A DNA stretch of 64,000 nt, taken from positions 62,001-126,000 of the forward strand of contig NZ_JADGEW010000009.1 in assembly GCF_016744155.1 (NCBI RefSeq), given 5' to 3'. This document shows positions 37,084 to 45,116 of this stretch, piece after piece; position 1 is the stretch's first letter, and the number at the start of each line of letters is the position of its first letter. A program made the translations under genes and the position numbers. The notes beneath the pieces were generated by a model. The model was not told the DNA's origin and ran no database searches. It was given only the letters and a program-made list of their open reading frames with translations. The DNA is from Amphritea sp. GTDB taxonomy: Bacteria; Pseudomonadota; Gammaproteobacteria; Pseudomonadales; Balneatricaceae.

Positions 37084-37953
37084 ATGAAACGCTGGGAAGG
37101 AGTTTCTGAGCTGATAGCTGTGACAGAAACAGCAAGTTTCACTGCTGCAGCTAAAAGGTTGGGGATCTCTACGGCTCAGGTGAGCCGACAAATCAGTGCC
37201 TTAGAGAATCGTCTGGGCACAAAAATGTTTTACCGCACCACTCGAAAAGTGACCGCTACCGAAGCGGGACAGACCTATTATCAATACTGCCGACATCTGT
37301 TGAATGGTCTGGAAGAAGCTGAGCGCGCCGTGACCAACCTGCAAAACACTCCCCGGGGTAAACTGAAGATAACCGCACCAGCCACCTATGGTGAACAAAA
37401 AATAGCACCGCTAATCAATGACTTTATCTGCCTTTATCCTGAGCTGGAGGTCCAGTGTCATCTAACTAATCAGACCGTAGACCTAGTCGCATCCGGATAC
37501 GATCTAGCCATCCGCTTAGGAAAGCTGGAAGATTCAAGCATGATCGCCCGGCAACTAATCTCTCGACAACTTTATGTCTGTGCCTCTCCGGCCTACCTCG
37601 CTATCCATGGTGAACCCCATGTATTGACTGAACTGAATCACCATAACTGCCTGCTTGGCACGCTGGAATACTGGCGTTTTCTAGAACAAGGGCAGGAACG
37701 TAACATCAGAGTCAGTGGGAATCTTCATTGTAATAGCGGACAAGCGCTACTGGATGCCGCGCTGAAAGGGATCGGGATAGTGCAACTACCCCAATATTAT
37801 GTTGAGTCATATCTTGAAAGTGGGGAACTGATTTCATTATTGCAAAACTATCAACACGCCGGAGAGGGGGTTTGGGCACTTTATCCCCATAACCGCCACC
37901 TGTCTTCTAAAGTCAGGATGCTGGTTGATCACCTGGCAGAGCACTTAGATTGA
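37084..37953 (+). CDS. LysR family regulator of the frm genes
   Basis: A 289-residue LysR protein with the N-terminal helix-turn-helix (ELIAVTETASFTAAAKRLGISTAQVSRQISALENRLG) and an effector-binding domain. GAGG at 37072-37075 with 8-base spacing selects the ATG at 37084 over an earlier frame start at 37054. Divergent from frmA with a shared 120-base region, it is the likely formaldehyde- or thiol-responsive activator of frmA-fghA, as seen for FrmR-independent systems in other gammaproteobacteria. Confidence 0.86.
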   Translation: MKRWEGVSELIAVTETASFTAAAKRLGISTAQVSRQISALENRLGTKMFYRTTRKVTATEAGQTYYQYCRHLLNGLEEAERAVTNLQNTPRGKLKITAPATYGEQKIAPLINDFICLYPELEVQCHLTNQTVDLVASGYDLAIRLGKLEDSSMIARQLISRQLYVCASPAYLAIHGEPHVLTELNHHNCLLGTLEYWRFLEQGQERNIRVSGNLHCNSGQALLDAALKGIGIVQLPQYYVESYLESGELISLLQNYQHAGEGVWALYPHNRHLSSKVRMLVDHLAEHLD

Positions 37954-37987
37954 GAACTTAGGTGAAGAGCCGGGGTTAAGCCTTAAT

Positions 37988-38042
37988 CTTTCATTGCTAC
38001 AGCAACCCTTACATTGCATAAGCGATGTCGTATCAATGAAAG
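37988..38042. other. Nested inverted repeat between convergent genes
   Basis: Outer arms CTTTCATTG (37988-37996) and CAATGAAAG (38034-38042) are perfect. Inside, ACATTGC and GCGATGT form a second stem around ATAA. No T tract follows on either strand, so termination by this structure would be weak. Confidence 0.4.
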
Positions 38043-38051
38043 TGGCTCAGA

Positions 38052-38444
38052 CTATATCCGATTGCCCGTCAGGAATTGACGATAACGGATAATTTTCTGA
38101 GGCTGCCCCTGATCATCAGCGCGATATTTGTAGTAACGATCACCCTCCAGATACACGGCTCTGCAGCTTTCTGATTTATGCGCCATCTGCAGACAGATCA
38201 TATTATCACTGATCCGCCACTTTCCTTTGCGATTCTCCCAATAGCGCTTCTGCGAAACCTGGCCATCTTTTCCATAGTAAGTAAAACTGGTTGAGCCGTT
38301 AATCAGATTATAAGACTCAACTGTTCGTTCACTAAACAGGTGTTGAAGCTCTGCAGATTTTAGCTGTGTACTTTCCTGCTTAGTTTGACACCCTGAGATA
38401 GCTATTATCACTGTACTGATCAACAGGATTCGTATTTTGCTCAT
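38052..38444 (-). CDS. Small lipoprotein, last gene of the TCS operon
   Basis: A 130-residue protein with a lipoprotein signal (MSKIRILLISTVIIAISGC, cysteine 19 as the lipidation site). The body contains YGKDGQVSQKRYWENRKGKWRISDNMICLQM and an ending LEGDRYYKYR, which resembles small beta-rich periplasmic proteins with a repeated Gly-Tyr/Trp pattern. The start ATG at 38444 has GAGGG 9 bases upstream; a longer frame has no support. It overlaps the end of the hydrolase gene by 65 bases, which suggests translational coupling. Confidence 0.72.
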   Translation of the reverse strand: MSKIRILLISTVIIAISGCQTKQESTQLKSAELQHLFSERTVESYNLINGSTSFTYYGKDGQVSQKRYWENRKGKWRISDNMICLQMAHKSESCRAVYLEGDRYYKYRADDQGQPQKIIRYRQFLTGNRI

Positions 38445-39258
38445 TATTATTTCCCTCACTTTGCAGCAGAAATTGCAGTACCAGTGATGCCATTCCCCCC
38501 TGCTGCATATTTTTATAGAAATTATGTCCCTGCCCAATGAGTAACTTAAACTGAACCGGTTTATATGTTTTCGCCTGCTGTAACTGTCTAATCGATTCAC
38601 ACCAGTTAAGTGCCCGTTGTAACCGATTATCGCCCTGCTGCTGATCCAGAGACTCGGACGTCTTCAGGCTGTTATCTCTTAGGTTGTCCTCATCCCCCAC
38701 AGTAACCAGCATCGGGATGTTTAGCATTTCCTCAAGTCGCACAGAATTTAGCGCGACTGAACGGGAAATACCTCTGGGATATTTAACCTGTTGATCAGGA
38801 AAGCTATACCAACCCGCACTCCCCAATATCATCGCAGCAACTTGCTGCGGATGGTGCAGAGCATATCGATGGGCGAACTGAGCTCCACCTGAATATCCGG
38901 CCAACCAGATTTTAAGATAAGGCTGACCATGCATACCCCGCCAAAGCGCCAGGAAACTATTCAACGCTATATCCGCTCGAGGTTGACCAGAGCCCGCGCA
39001 TAATTGCTGATAACGGGGAAAAGCTTTACTTTTAAATTGCGGAGCCACCAGCCAGCATCCTAGTTCATCCGCCATCGTACGATAACAGTCCAGTTGTTCT
39101 TCGGCATCTCTGGAAATACCATGCACAACGACTAAAATACGCTGCATATTGCGGATCTTGCGCGGCTGATACAACCAGAAAGGTAAGCCAGAGATAGCGG
39201 GGAAAACCACTTTCTGTACCTCTCCCGGAGGAGGCAGTAGCTCATTTACCTTTTGCAT
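38380..39258 (-). CDS. Alpha/beta hydrolase, PHB-depolymerase/esterase-like
   Basis: A 292-residue hydrolase with VVVHGISRDAEEQLDCYR (oxyanion region), nucleophile motif GYSGG, acid in TVGDEDNLRD and histidine in IGQGHNFY, a complete Ser-Asp-His set. No signal peptide, so it acts in the cytoplasm. The family acts on polyhydroxyalkanoate oligomers, feruloyl esters or lipids. It overlaps the ABC transporter gene by 17 bases and the lipoprotein gene by 65, inside an operon led by a two-component system. The substrate may be whatever the ABC protein moves. Confidence 0.75.
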   Translation of the reverse strand: MQKVNELLPPPGEVQKVVFPAISGLPFWLYQPRKIRNMQRILVVVHGISRDAEEQLDCYRTMADELGCWLVAPQFKSKAFPRYQQLCAGSGQPRADIALNSFLALWRGMHGQPYLKIWLAGYSGGAQFAHRYALHHPQQVAAMILGSAGWYSFPDQQVKYPRGISRSVALNSVRLEEMLNIPMLVTVGDEDNLRDNSLKTSESLDQQQGDNRLQRALNWCESIRQLQQAKTYKPVQFKLLIGQGHNFYKNMQQGGMASLVLQFLLQSEGNNNEQNTNPVDQYSDNSYLRVSN

Positions 39259-40888
39259 AGTGCTCCATTGGAATCACATTCGGGTTATCAACTAAATCAA
39301 CCGGTTCAGACCTGCTGTTCAACATCCAGCGTTGTGGACATATTCTTTCCGCACCCTGAAAGTCCGCACAGAGTAGCATTGCCCCCTGAAATGCTTGAGC
39401 AACCTCTCTGAGAACCTCCTGGACAACAGAGCTCTGATGCGCGACATCTTCATCAAGCAGTAACAACCCAGGCTTACGTAACAGCGCACGAGCCAGCATA
39501 ATTCGATAATTCAGGCAGGCTGAAAGATTAGCTCCACCTTCCTCTAGCTCAGTTTGTAAACCCTCTGGTAATTCTTGTGAGCTATTCAATCGGCAAATAT
39601 TTTGTACACTAGCCAGGTCTTCTTCAGCCAATGAACGAGCACCATAGAGAAGATTCTTTTTCAGACTTCCCCTGAGTAATGGAAGATCGGAGCTAACTAG
39701 ACAGATCTGCTGACTAATCAATCTGGCTTGATAGTTTTTATAGCGTTTATCGCATAACAAGATCTTTCCAGCTGTCATCTGAGTCAACCCGGCAATCACT
39801 GATAACAGCGTACTTTTACCACTTCCAGATATACCGGTCAGCTGAATCCGGCTATCTGAGCCAATCAGGAATGATTGAGGCAGCAGGCGATCATTACAGC
39901 TCACCTGTTGTAGCTCTAACTTAAATTCACCTTTAAGTCTTCTGCGCCGACCTTCAGTGAGAGAGTCCCGGGACAAAAACTGCATTAGCTTTTTTTCGGC
40001 AACTTTTTTCAGAGTCCAGAACTCATACAAACGGGTTAACCGTCGCAACTGCCCCAATAGGTAAAGAGCGGCCGTCATCAATACCGCCATATACTGGCCA
40101 CTAAGTACTTCGCTTCGCTGTAGATAGAGCCCGGTACTAATCAACGCCAACATAGCAAAAAGCAAGACTGCTTCATTCATTCCCCGCATCAGCGCAGATG
40201 TTCGTGCACGTCTGACCTGACTATCCATTAGCCTCTCTGATTGTCGAGCAAAGCGACGAGATTCTTTTGCTGGTTGGTTATAAGCTCGAATCAATGGTAG
40301 CTGACGTAATTTCTCAGTGACATTACGGATCATCTCACCACGTCGTCGTCTCAGTTGTTCTGACTGGGTGAAGAGGTAGCGACCCAATAGATAGTTACCT
40401 CCTACAGCAATAAAAATAGGCAAAATTAAGGCAACGACTAATAAGTAGTGCAACTGCGCTAAAGCGACCAAAGACACACTAAACCAAAGACCGATCACAA
40501 TCAGTGGCGCCAACCCCTGCACAATCCAGTTTCGAATGGCAGTCATGTCACCGGTAAGCCTCAACAATGTGCCTCCCTTATCAGCCACTCTGAAATCTTT
40601 AGTCGGTAACCGTTGCGATTTTTCAAACACAGCTCCTCGCAACTCAAATATATAACGCTGCGCCAATAGCTCTGCATAAAACCGCTCTACATAGCGGCCC
40701 GCCGCCAAAAACAGAATAGCCGCAATACCGATAACCCAGTCTCCAGACTGTAATTGGTCAGAACCACCCTCAACGACTTCGCGAGCCCATCCAATCAACC
40801 AGATCAAACAAATGGATTGAAACGCACCTGTCGCCGCCAGCAGCAATAGAGGCTGCCAACGTTTATTAGCTAGAATTCGCGGCAGCAT
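39242..40888 (-). CDS. ABC half-transporter with a degenerate ATPase domain
   Basis: A 548-residue protein with a six-helix membrane domain (about 1-295, CydC-like arrangement) and an ATPase domain. Walker A is intact (GISGSGKST) and Walker B is intact (LLLLDED). The Q-loop glutamine is replaced (LVSSDLPLLRG), the signature LSGGQ reads LSACL, and the H-loop histidine is not found (LLCADFQG). If it works as a homodimer, both ATP sites lack several catalytic elements. The ATG at 40888 with GGGGCGG upstream is preferred over a TTG at 40903. It overlaps the P-loop gene by 23 bases from the ATG start. Confidence 0.78.
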   Translation of the reverse strand: MLPRILANKRWQPLLLLAATGAFQSICLIWLIGWAREVVEGGSDQLQSGDWVIGIAAILFLAAGRYVERFYAELLAQRYIFELRGAVFEKSQRLPTKDFRVADKGGTLLRLTGDMTAIRNWIVQGLAPLIVIGLWFSVSLVALAQLHYLLVVALILPIFIAVGGNYLLGRYLFTQSEQLRRRRGEMIRNVTEKLRQLPLIRAYNQPAKESRRFARQSERLMDSQVRRARTSALMRGMNEAVLLFAMLALISTGLYLQRSEVLSGQYMAVLMTAALYLLGQLRRLTRLYEFWTLKKVAEKKLMQFLSRDSLTEGRRRRLKGEFKLELQQVSCNDRLLPQSFLIGSDSRIQLTGISGSGKSTLLSVIAGLTQMTAGKILLCDKRYKNYQARLISQQICLVSSDLPLLRGSLKKNLLYGARSLAEEDLASVQNICRLNSSQELPEGLQTELEEGGANLSACLNYRIMLARALLRKPGLLLLDEDVAHQSSVVQEVLREVAQAFQGAMLLCADFQGAERICPQRWMLNSRSEPVDLVDNPNVIPMEHYAKGK

Positions 40889-41927
40889 AGTTTTCCGCCC
40901 CAAACAGACTCCCTAGAAGGTAATCCCGGGTCTCCATTCGATGAAAATCATCTAGTTCAAGGATTGGTAAACCTAAACTATTTCTTGCCTCATCACAGCT
41001 GAGTGGCGACTTAGAAATAAGCCCACCTACACCTAAAACACTAATCCCGGCATGCAAAACCGTTTGAGCAGTCATAGTGGCAGCAATAGCACCGTCTGCA
41101 GCAATCAAGGCTGCGCTGACTTCATCAAGGAAAGCTCCAGATTGCAATAGGGCTCGGTTCTCTGGTTGCAGTACACCATCAGCAACTTCAACGATCAGGA
41201 TATCTGAACCTTGTTGCAGAGCATCTGCTTTAAAACGCTGCAATATATCCACCAGTTGTGGCGGAGTCATTCCCACTGTGGACGCATAGCCCGCATCCAA
41301 AAAATCAACAACCCTATCAGCACCAGCATCTTTCATCCGCCAGTAATCAGGACCTGCACCGGTACCGGTCAACTTGGTCGCAGAGACACGGTAGCCTGCC
41401 TGTCGAAAGCCATTAGCAGCGGCACAGGCCAACGTGGTTTTACCGCTGTTCATGTCGCTCCCCATAACCAACAACGTCGGCAAGGACGTTAAATCAACCG
41501 ACTTGGGTTGTAGCTCATTCAATGGAGCAAACTGCTTCAGATTTACAACAGCACCCTGCTTATCACAGAGCAAGCCAAGCGCAGTGATCTCTGTCGCGGC
41601 TTTTATTCCACGGTTGCGTTGAGTCACTTCAGCAGCGATACCACCTGCCGCTACTAGATGACAGCCACCCAGCGCAGCAGGAACACGTGCATGAAACTGC
41701 CCGGTAGCATAACGATCAGCAGCCGCTACGACAATTTCATCCCCAGGGTAAAGATGCTCTCGTCGCCCTGCCTCATTTTCCAGACGAGTATGATGGCGAA
41801 TTCGGTCCACCCGGGCCAGTATCAGGTCACCTGAGCTGGGCACACCCTGGCTAATTGAGGTTGCCACAGCCAGATCCACGTTCCGAGTAATATAGCTGCG
41901 CTTTGCATTGGCTATTCGATTATTCAT
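40866..41927 (-). CDS. P-loop NTPase of unknown function, DUF1611-like
   Basis: A 353-residue cytoplasmic protein. The C-terminal half starts with a Walker A motif MGSDMNSGKTT near 162-172, followed by VEVADGVL as a likely Walker B-like block and GGLISKS. The N-terminal half contains DLAVATSISQGVPSSGDLILARVDRIRHHT and a GDEIVVA stretch, unlike MobB. The overall shape resembles DUF1611 P-loop proteins, some of which sit with epimerases or transglutaminases, but this is not firm. The ATG at 41927 follows AGGTGA by 5 bases. It is 5 bases downstream of the secreted-protein gene. Confidence 0.55.
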   Translation of the reverse strand: MNNRIANAKRSYITRNVDLAVATSISQGVPSSGDLILARVDRIRHHTRLENEAGRREHLYPGDEIVVAAADRYATGQFHARVPAALGGCHLVAAGGIAAEVTQRNRGIKAATEITALGLLCDKQGAVVNLKQFAPLNELQPKSVDLTSLPTLLVMGSDMNSGKTTLACAAANGFRQAGYRVSATKLTGTGAGPDYWRMKDAGADRVVDFLDAGYASTVGMTPPQLVDILQRFKADALQQGSDILIVEVADGVLQPENRALLQSGAFLDEVSAALIAADGAIAATMTAQTVLHAGISVLGVGGLISKSPLSCDEARNSLGLPILELDDFHRMETRDYLLGSLFGAENYAAANSS

Positions 41928-41932
41928 AGTGT

Positions 41933-42580
41933 TCACCTGGAGGTATGAAGTTTATAGACGGTGCGGGCAATACGCTTTGATGTGGCCCGCTCAGGAGTCA
42001 GAATTCGCTTTACTGCTATCTGAGTCTCTTTACCCCGTCGGTTTGTCTTAACCTGTTTTACAACCAGATTAAGCCTTGGCGAATAGGATACAACCAGCTT
42101 CTCACGGAAACTTTCTACATAATATTTATTCACCGAAAATCGAGTACAACTGTAATCTTGAGTTACCAGATCTTGCTTACTCAGCCGATAATTACCTTTT
42201 CCTGTATAGCTGCAACGCCAAAGACGACTGCTAGATCCCTTATTAAGGTCTCTACGAGTCAGTGAAAACTGAACGGATTCTCGGGCACTATAAGGGATAA
42301 GTTCAACGGCACTCATATCAGCTACAAATTGATCGTAACCGCTTAACTCTTCTGTAAAGCGACGATATTCAAGAACTGGGAAGTAAGGCAGATAGGAGCG
42401 TTTATAACGACGGTTGCGTTGATTTTCCCAGAGGTTCCACTCACTATTCTGTTCTACCAGCTTCTCAACATTTCCATTGGTATAGATTACGACACTACCG
42501 GGCTCAAGCTTTGCCATCACAATTGCTGGAACCATCAAAAGTAGAGAGACAACTTTCGCTATAGTTTTAGTCTTCATCAT
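41933..42580 (-). CDS. Secreted protein of unknown function
   Basis: A 215-residue protein with a signal peptide (MMKTKTIAKVVSLLLMVPAIVMA, cleavage after AMA is plausible). The mature part is basic and rich in arginine and tyrosine (NRRYKRSYLPYFPVLEYRRFTEEL, RRGKETQIAVKRI). No known domain was recognised. The ATG at 42580 follows AGGGAAG; an ATG directly after it would remove one residue. The gene starts 14 bases inside the end of the sensor kinase gene and 650 bases upstream of the P-loop gene. It may be a periplasmic partner for the kinase or the transporter. Confidence 0.6.
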   Translation of the reverse strand: MMKTKTIAKVVSLLLMVPAIVMAKLEPGSVVIYTNGNVEKLVEQNSEWNLWENQRNRRYKRSYLPYFPVLEYRRFTEELSGYDQFVADMSAVELIPYSARESVQFSLTRRDLNKGSSSRLWRCSYTGKGNYRLSKQDLVTQDYSCTRFSVNKYYVESFREKLVVSYSPRLNLVVKQVKTNRRGKETQIAVKRILTPERATSKRIARTVYKLHTSR

Positions 42581-43931
42581 TTCTTCCCTTTTCAAAGTCA
42601 TCATTGGCCGACTGCGGCAGATCAATAAGCACCTGCAAACCACCTAATCGACCGGCGTTCAGACTCATTTTCCCGTTATAGCTGCTAACAACAGAGTGGC
42701 AAATTGATAACCCCAAACCATGGTTATTATCACCCTGCTCGTCTGCGCGATTGCCTCGCCAAGTCATACTGTCAATTTTATCAGTCGGTATTCCAGGCCC
42801 ATCATCACTGACGATAATGGTCCAGCTTCCTCTGTTTTCTTTTATATGCAGCAACACTCGTGAACGAGCATAACGCCAGGCGTTATCCAACAAATTGCCC
42901 ACCAGCTCCAACATATCGTCACGATCAAATGGTATTGCGGTTTCTGGTACTTGCTGATTTAGTTCTATCTCGCTACCACTACGTTTTTGATTCAATAGCT
43001 GCACCAGGTAAGGGAGCTCTTCACGGGGATAAAAGAGCTCACCTGGCGCGGGGGAGCCGGAGATCCTGGCTCGACGCAATTCACTTTCAATACGCCGATG
43101 AAGCTGACTATAAATCTGCCGCAAGCTTGCACGGTTATCTGAAGATTCAGCCGCTTCAGCTAATATCTGCAGATGCTGTAACGGAAGTTTCAATTCATGG
43201 GCCAGGTTTCCAGTTGCCATTCTTGAACGACTTAGCTGTTTCCCTGAATGATCAACCAAACGTTCAATGGCATCAGCTAGGGGCTTCACCTCCTGCGGGA
43301 TACCTTCAGGCAAATTGACAGCTCCGCTAACCTTGCCTCTCAGCAGGGCATTCTGCAAAGGTTTCAGCGTACCAAACCCCCATTGCAAAATACGCCGCTG
43401 TAACAACAAAATAAACAACGTCAATGCCACTAAGATTGTTAACAGGTAATACTCATATTCATTCTGACGAGCAATAAATAAGCTAATGTCCTCAGCCACC
43501 CAAATGGTCATATCATGACCCTGTTTACGAACCCCTTGCTGCCAGACTAACCAGCGTTCATCACCTATACCCGGCACCCTGAATTGAATGTTTTCACCGG
43601 GAGGAAGGAAATTCACCTCGGGCTTAGCATCCCACAAGCTACGTGAGCGAAGCTCACCACCGTCCCAACTGATCACATAATAGTGGCCTGTCCGAACTCT
43701 TTTATAAATTTCTGATACACGGCTCTCATCAATCTGCCAACGGCCATCAGACCACTCGAGTGCGGTAATAATGTTCTCAACATCATGCCCTAAGCGAGAA
43801 CCGATATACTCGCTGGTAATCCGGTGCATCACATTGTGAAGCACAAAGAGAAGCAGGACGAACGCAGGTACCACCAGCAAGATTAAGCCACGCCGGATCC
43901 GTCGTTCAAGGGATGGCATCGCCAAATTCAT
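42567..43931 (-). CDS. Sensor histidine kinase, QseC/PmrB-like
   Basis: A 454-residue membrane kinase with two transmembrane helices (about 15-35 and 160-177) bounding a periplasmic sensor of about 125 residues. The HisKA H-box is GNLAHELKLPLQ and the ATPase domain contains LLDNAWRYARS, DDGPGIP and GLGLSICHSV. It phosphorylates the regulator encoded just upstream. The signal is not known; QseC/PmrB relatives respond to iron, acid, envelope damage or amine signals. It overlaps the regulator gene by 4 bases (ATGA type) and the secreted-protein gene by 14 bases. Confidence 0.9.
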   Translation of the reverse strand: MNLAMPSLERRIRRGLILLVVPAFVLLLFVLHNVMHRITSEYIGSRLGHDVENIITALEWSDGRWQIDESRVSEIYKRVRTGHYYVISWDGGELRSRSLWDAKPEVNFLPPGENIQFRVPGIGDERWLVWQQGVRKQGHDMTIWVAEDISLFIARQNEYEYYLLTILVALTLFILLLQRRILQWGFGTLKPLQNALLRGKVSGAVNLPEGIPQEVKPLADAIERLVDHSGKQLSRSRMATGNLAHELKLPLQHLQILAEAAESSDNRASLRQIYSQLHRRIESELRRARISGSPAPGELFYPREELPYLVQLLNQKRSGSEIELNQQVPETAIPFDRDDMLELVGNLLDNAWRYARSRVLLHIKENRGSWTIIVSDDGPGIPTDKIDSMTWRGNRADEQGDNNHGLGLSICHSVVSSYNGKMSLNAGRLGGLQVLIDLPQSANDDFEKGRNDED

Positions 43932-44602
43932 GAGTCACAGCCTTCGGCTTGCAGACAGTAACCCTGTCCCCGACGAGTTTTGATAAACTGCTTACCAAAG
44001 CGCTGCCTTAGCCGATTAATATAGACCTCAATCACATTACTATCCCGAATCTGTTCCTCTTCATACACATGTTCCGACAACACAGACTTACTCACCAACC
44101 GGCCAGGATTCATCAACAGATATCGCAACAGTCTAAATTCGATGCCGGTTAACTCGAACTCAACCCCATCAACGCTTTTAGCTATATGAGTATCCAGATC
44201 CAACGTGATACCCCCATATTCTAACTGCTGCGTAATCTGTCCATGACGACGACGAATAAGAGCTTCCAACCGGGCCATCAGTTCTTCCATATAGAAAGGC
44301 TTACCAAGATAGTCATCTGCACCGGCTTTTAACCCATCCACCCGTTCCTGCCAACTATCACGGGCGGTTAAAATAAGAACTGGGGTTGCGTTCTGTTCTG
44401 CTCGCATCTCACGTAATACTTCAAGCCCCGGTTTTTCTGGTAAGCCCAGATCTAAGATAATAACGTCGAAATCGCCTTCGCGAATCCATATGGCACCGCG
44501 CATACCGTCATGACAGACTTCAACAACATAGCCCGTGCTCTGTAGCTGGCTGCGTAGTTGATCTACTAATTTGACGTCATCTTCTACTATCAAAATCCGC
44601 AT
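43928..44602 (-). CDS. OmpR-family response regulator, QseB/PmrA-like
   Basis: A 224-residue regulator. The receiver domain has the acidic pair near the N-terminus (VEDDVK), the phosphorylated aspartate in VIILDLGLPE and the lysine in YLGKPFYMEE. A winged-helix effector follows with ELTGIEFRLLRYLLMNPGRLVSKSVLSEHVY and INRLRQRFG. It is the second gene of the operon after the PepSY gene and is expected to bind CTTAA-N6-CTTAA-type repeats like that at 44971-44986. Confidence 0.92.
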   Translation of the reverse strand: MRILIVEDDVKLVDQLRSQLQSTGYVVEVCHDGMRGAIWIREGDFDVIILDLGLPEKPGLEVLREMRAEQNATPVLILTARDSWQERVDGLKAGADDYLGKPFYMEELMARLEALIRRRHGQITQQLEYGGITLDLDTHIAKSVDGVEFELTGIEFRLLRYLLMNPGRLVSKSVLSEHVYEEEQIRDSNVIEVYINRLRQRFGKQFIKTRRGQGYCLQAEGCDS

Positions 44603-44607
44603 TTCGA

Positions 44608-44922
44608 TTACTCTCCGAACGTTTCTTGGAGTAACTCACCGGTCACCGCATCAAACTCATACTCACTCACATGCCCATCGGCATGAAGCACTTCTATTTC
44701 GTAAGTAAACTCTTCATCGCTCTGTTCCAGCTCCAGATCTAACATCCGATTACCGGTAAGAATGGCATGCATTGCCAATAACTGATCCAGAGAAACAATC
44801 AGTCCTTGATCCACTAGCTCTGCCGCTAAATCGGGATCAACCTTATCCTGCGGATCGGCAGAGACTCCAACAGCAAAGCCGCATATAAGTAGTAGTAATA
44901 TCGATTTAGCTAAATAAGACAT
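44608..44922 (-). CDS. PepSY-domain periplasmic protein
   Basis: A 104-residue secreted protein with a signal peptide (MSYLAKSILLLLICGFAVGVSA) and a PepSY-type fold whose C-terminal half reads FTYEIEVLHADGHVSEYEFDAVTGELLQ. Such proteins are often encoded with QseBC/PmrAB-like systems and are thought to modulate the sensor or a protease. It lies 5 bases upstream of the response regulator gene and is the first gene of the operon. It is very acidic, with many Glu/Asp residues. Confidence 0.85.
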   Translation of the reverse strand: MSYLAKSILLLLICGFAVGVSADPQDKVDPDLAAELVDQGLIVSLDQLLAMHAILTGNRMLDLELEQSDEEFTYEIEVLHADGHVSEYEFDAVTGELLQETFGE

Positions 44923-44970
44923 ATAACGAGTTCATACTTGCTAGGTTTAAAAACAGTTTAGCTGGGCTAA

Positions 44971-44987
44971 CTTAAATGAAACTTAAA
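44971..44987 (-). promoter_or_regulatory. QseB/PmrA-like direct repeat before the PepSY-led operon
   Basis: On the plus strand CTTAAA (44971-44976) and CTTAAA (44982-44987) are direct repeats with 5 bases between, an 11-base period that equals one DNA turn. Read as CTTAA-N6-CTTAA it matches the reported QseB/PmrA-type box. It sits about 50 bases upstream of the PepSY start, where an autoregulatory site is expected. A second direct repeat ACATAATTA occurs at 45010-45018 and 45023-45031. Confidence 0.6.
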
Positions 44988-45116
44988 AAAGAGGAAAAAA
45001 TGGAGGTAAACATAATTATTTTACATAATTAATGACTTAGAAAGGATACCGAACAAACATCAGAGCTACAGACAAGTCTGGACCGTACTCTTAATATGGC
45101 AATAAATCTGGTCTGA

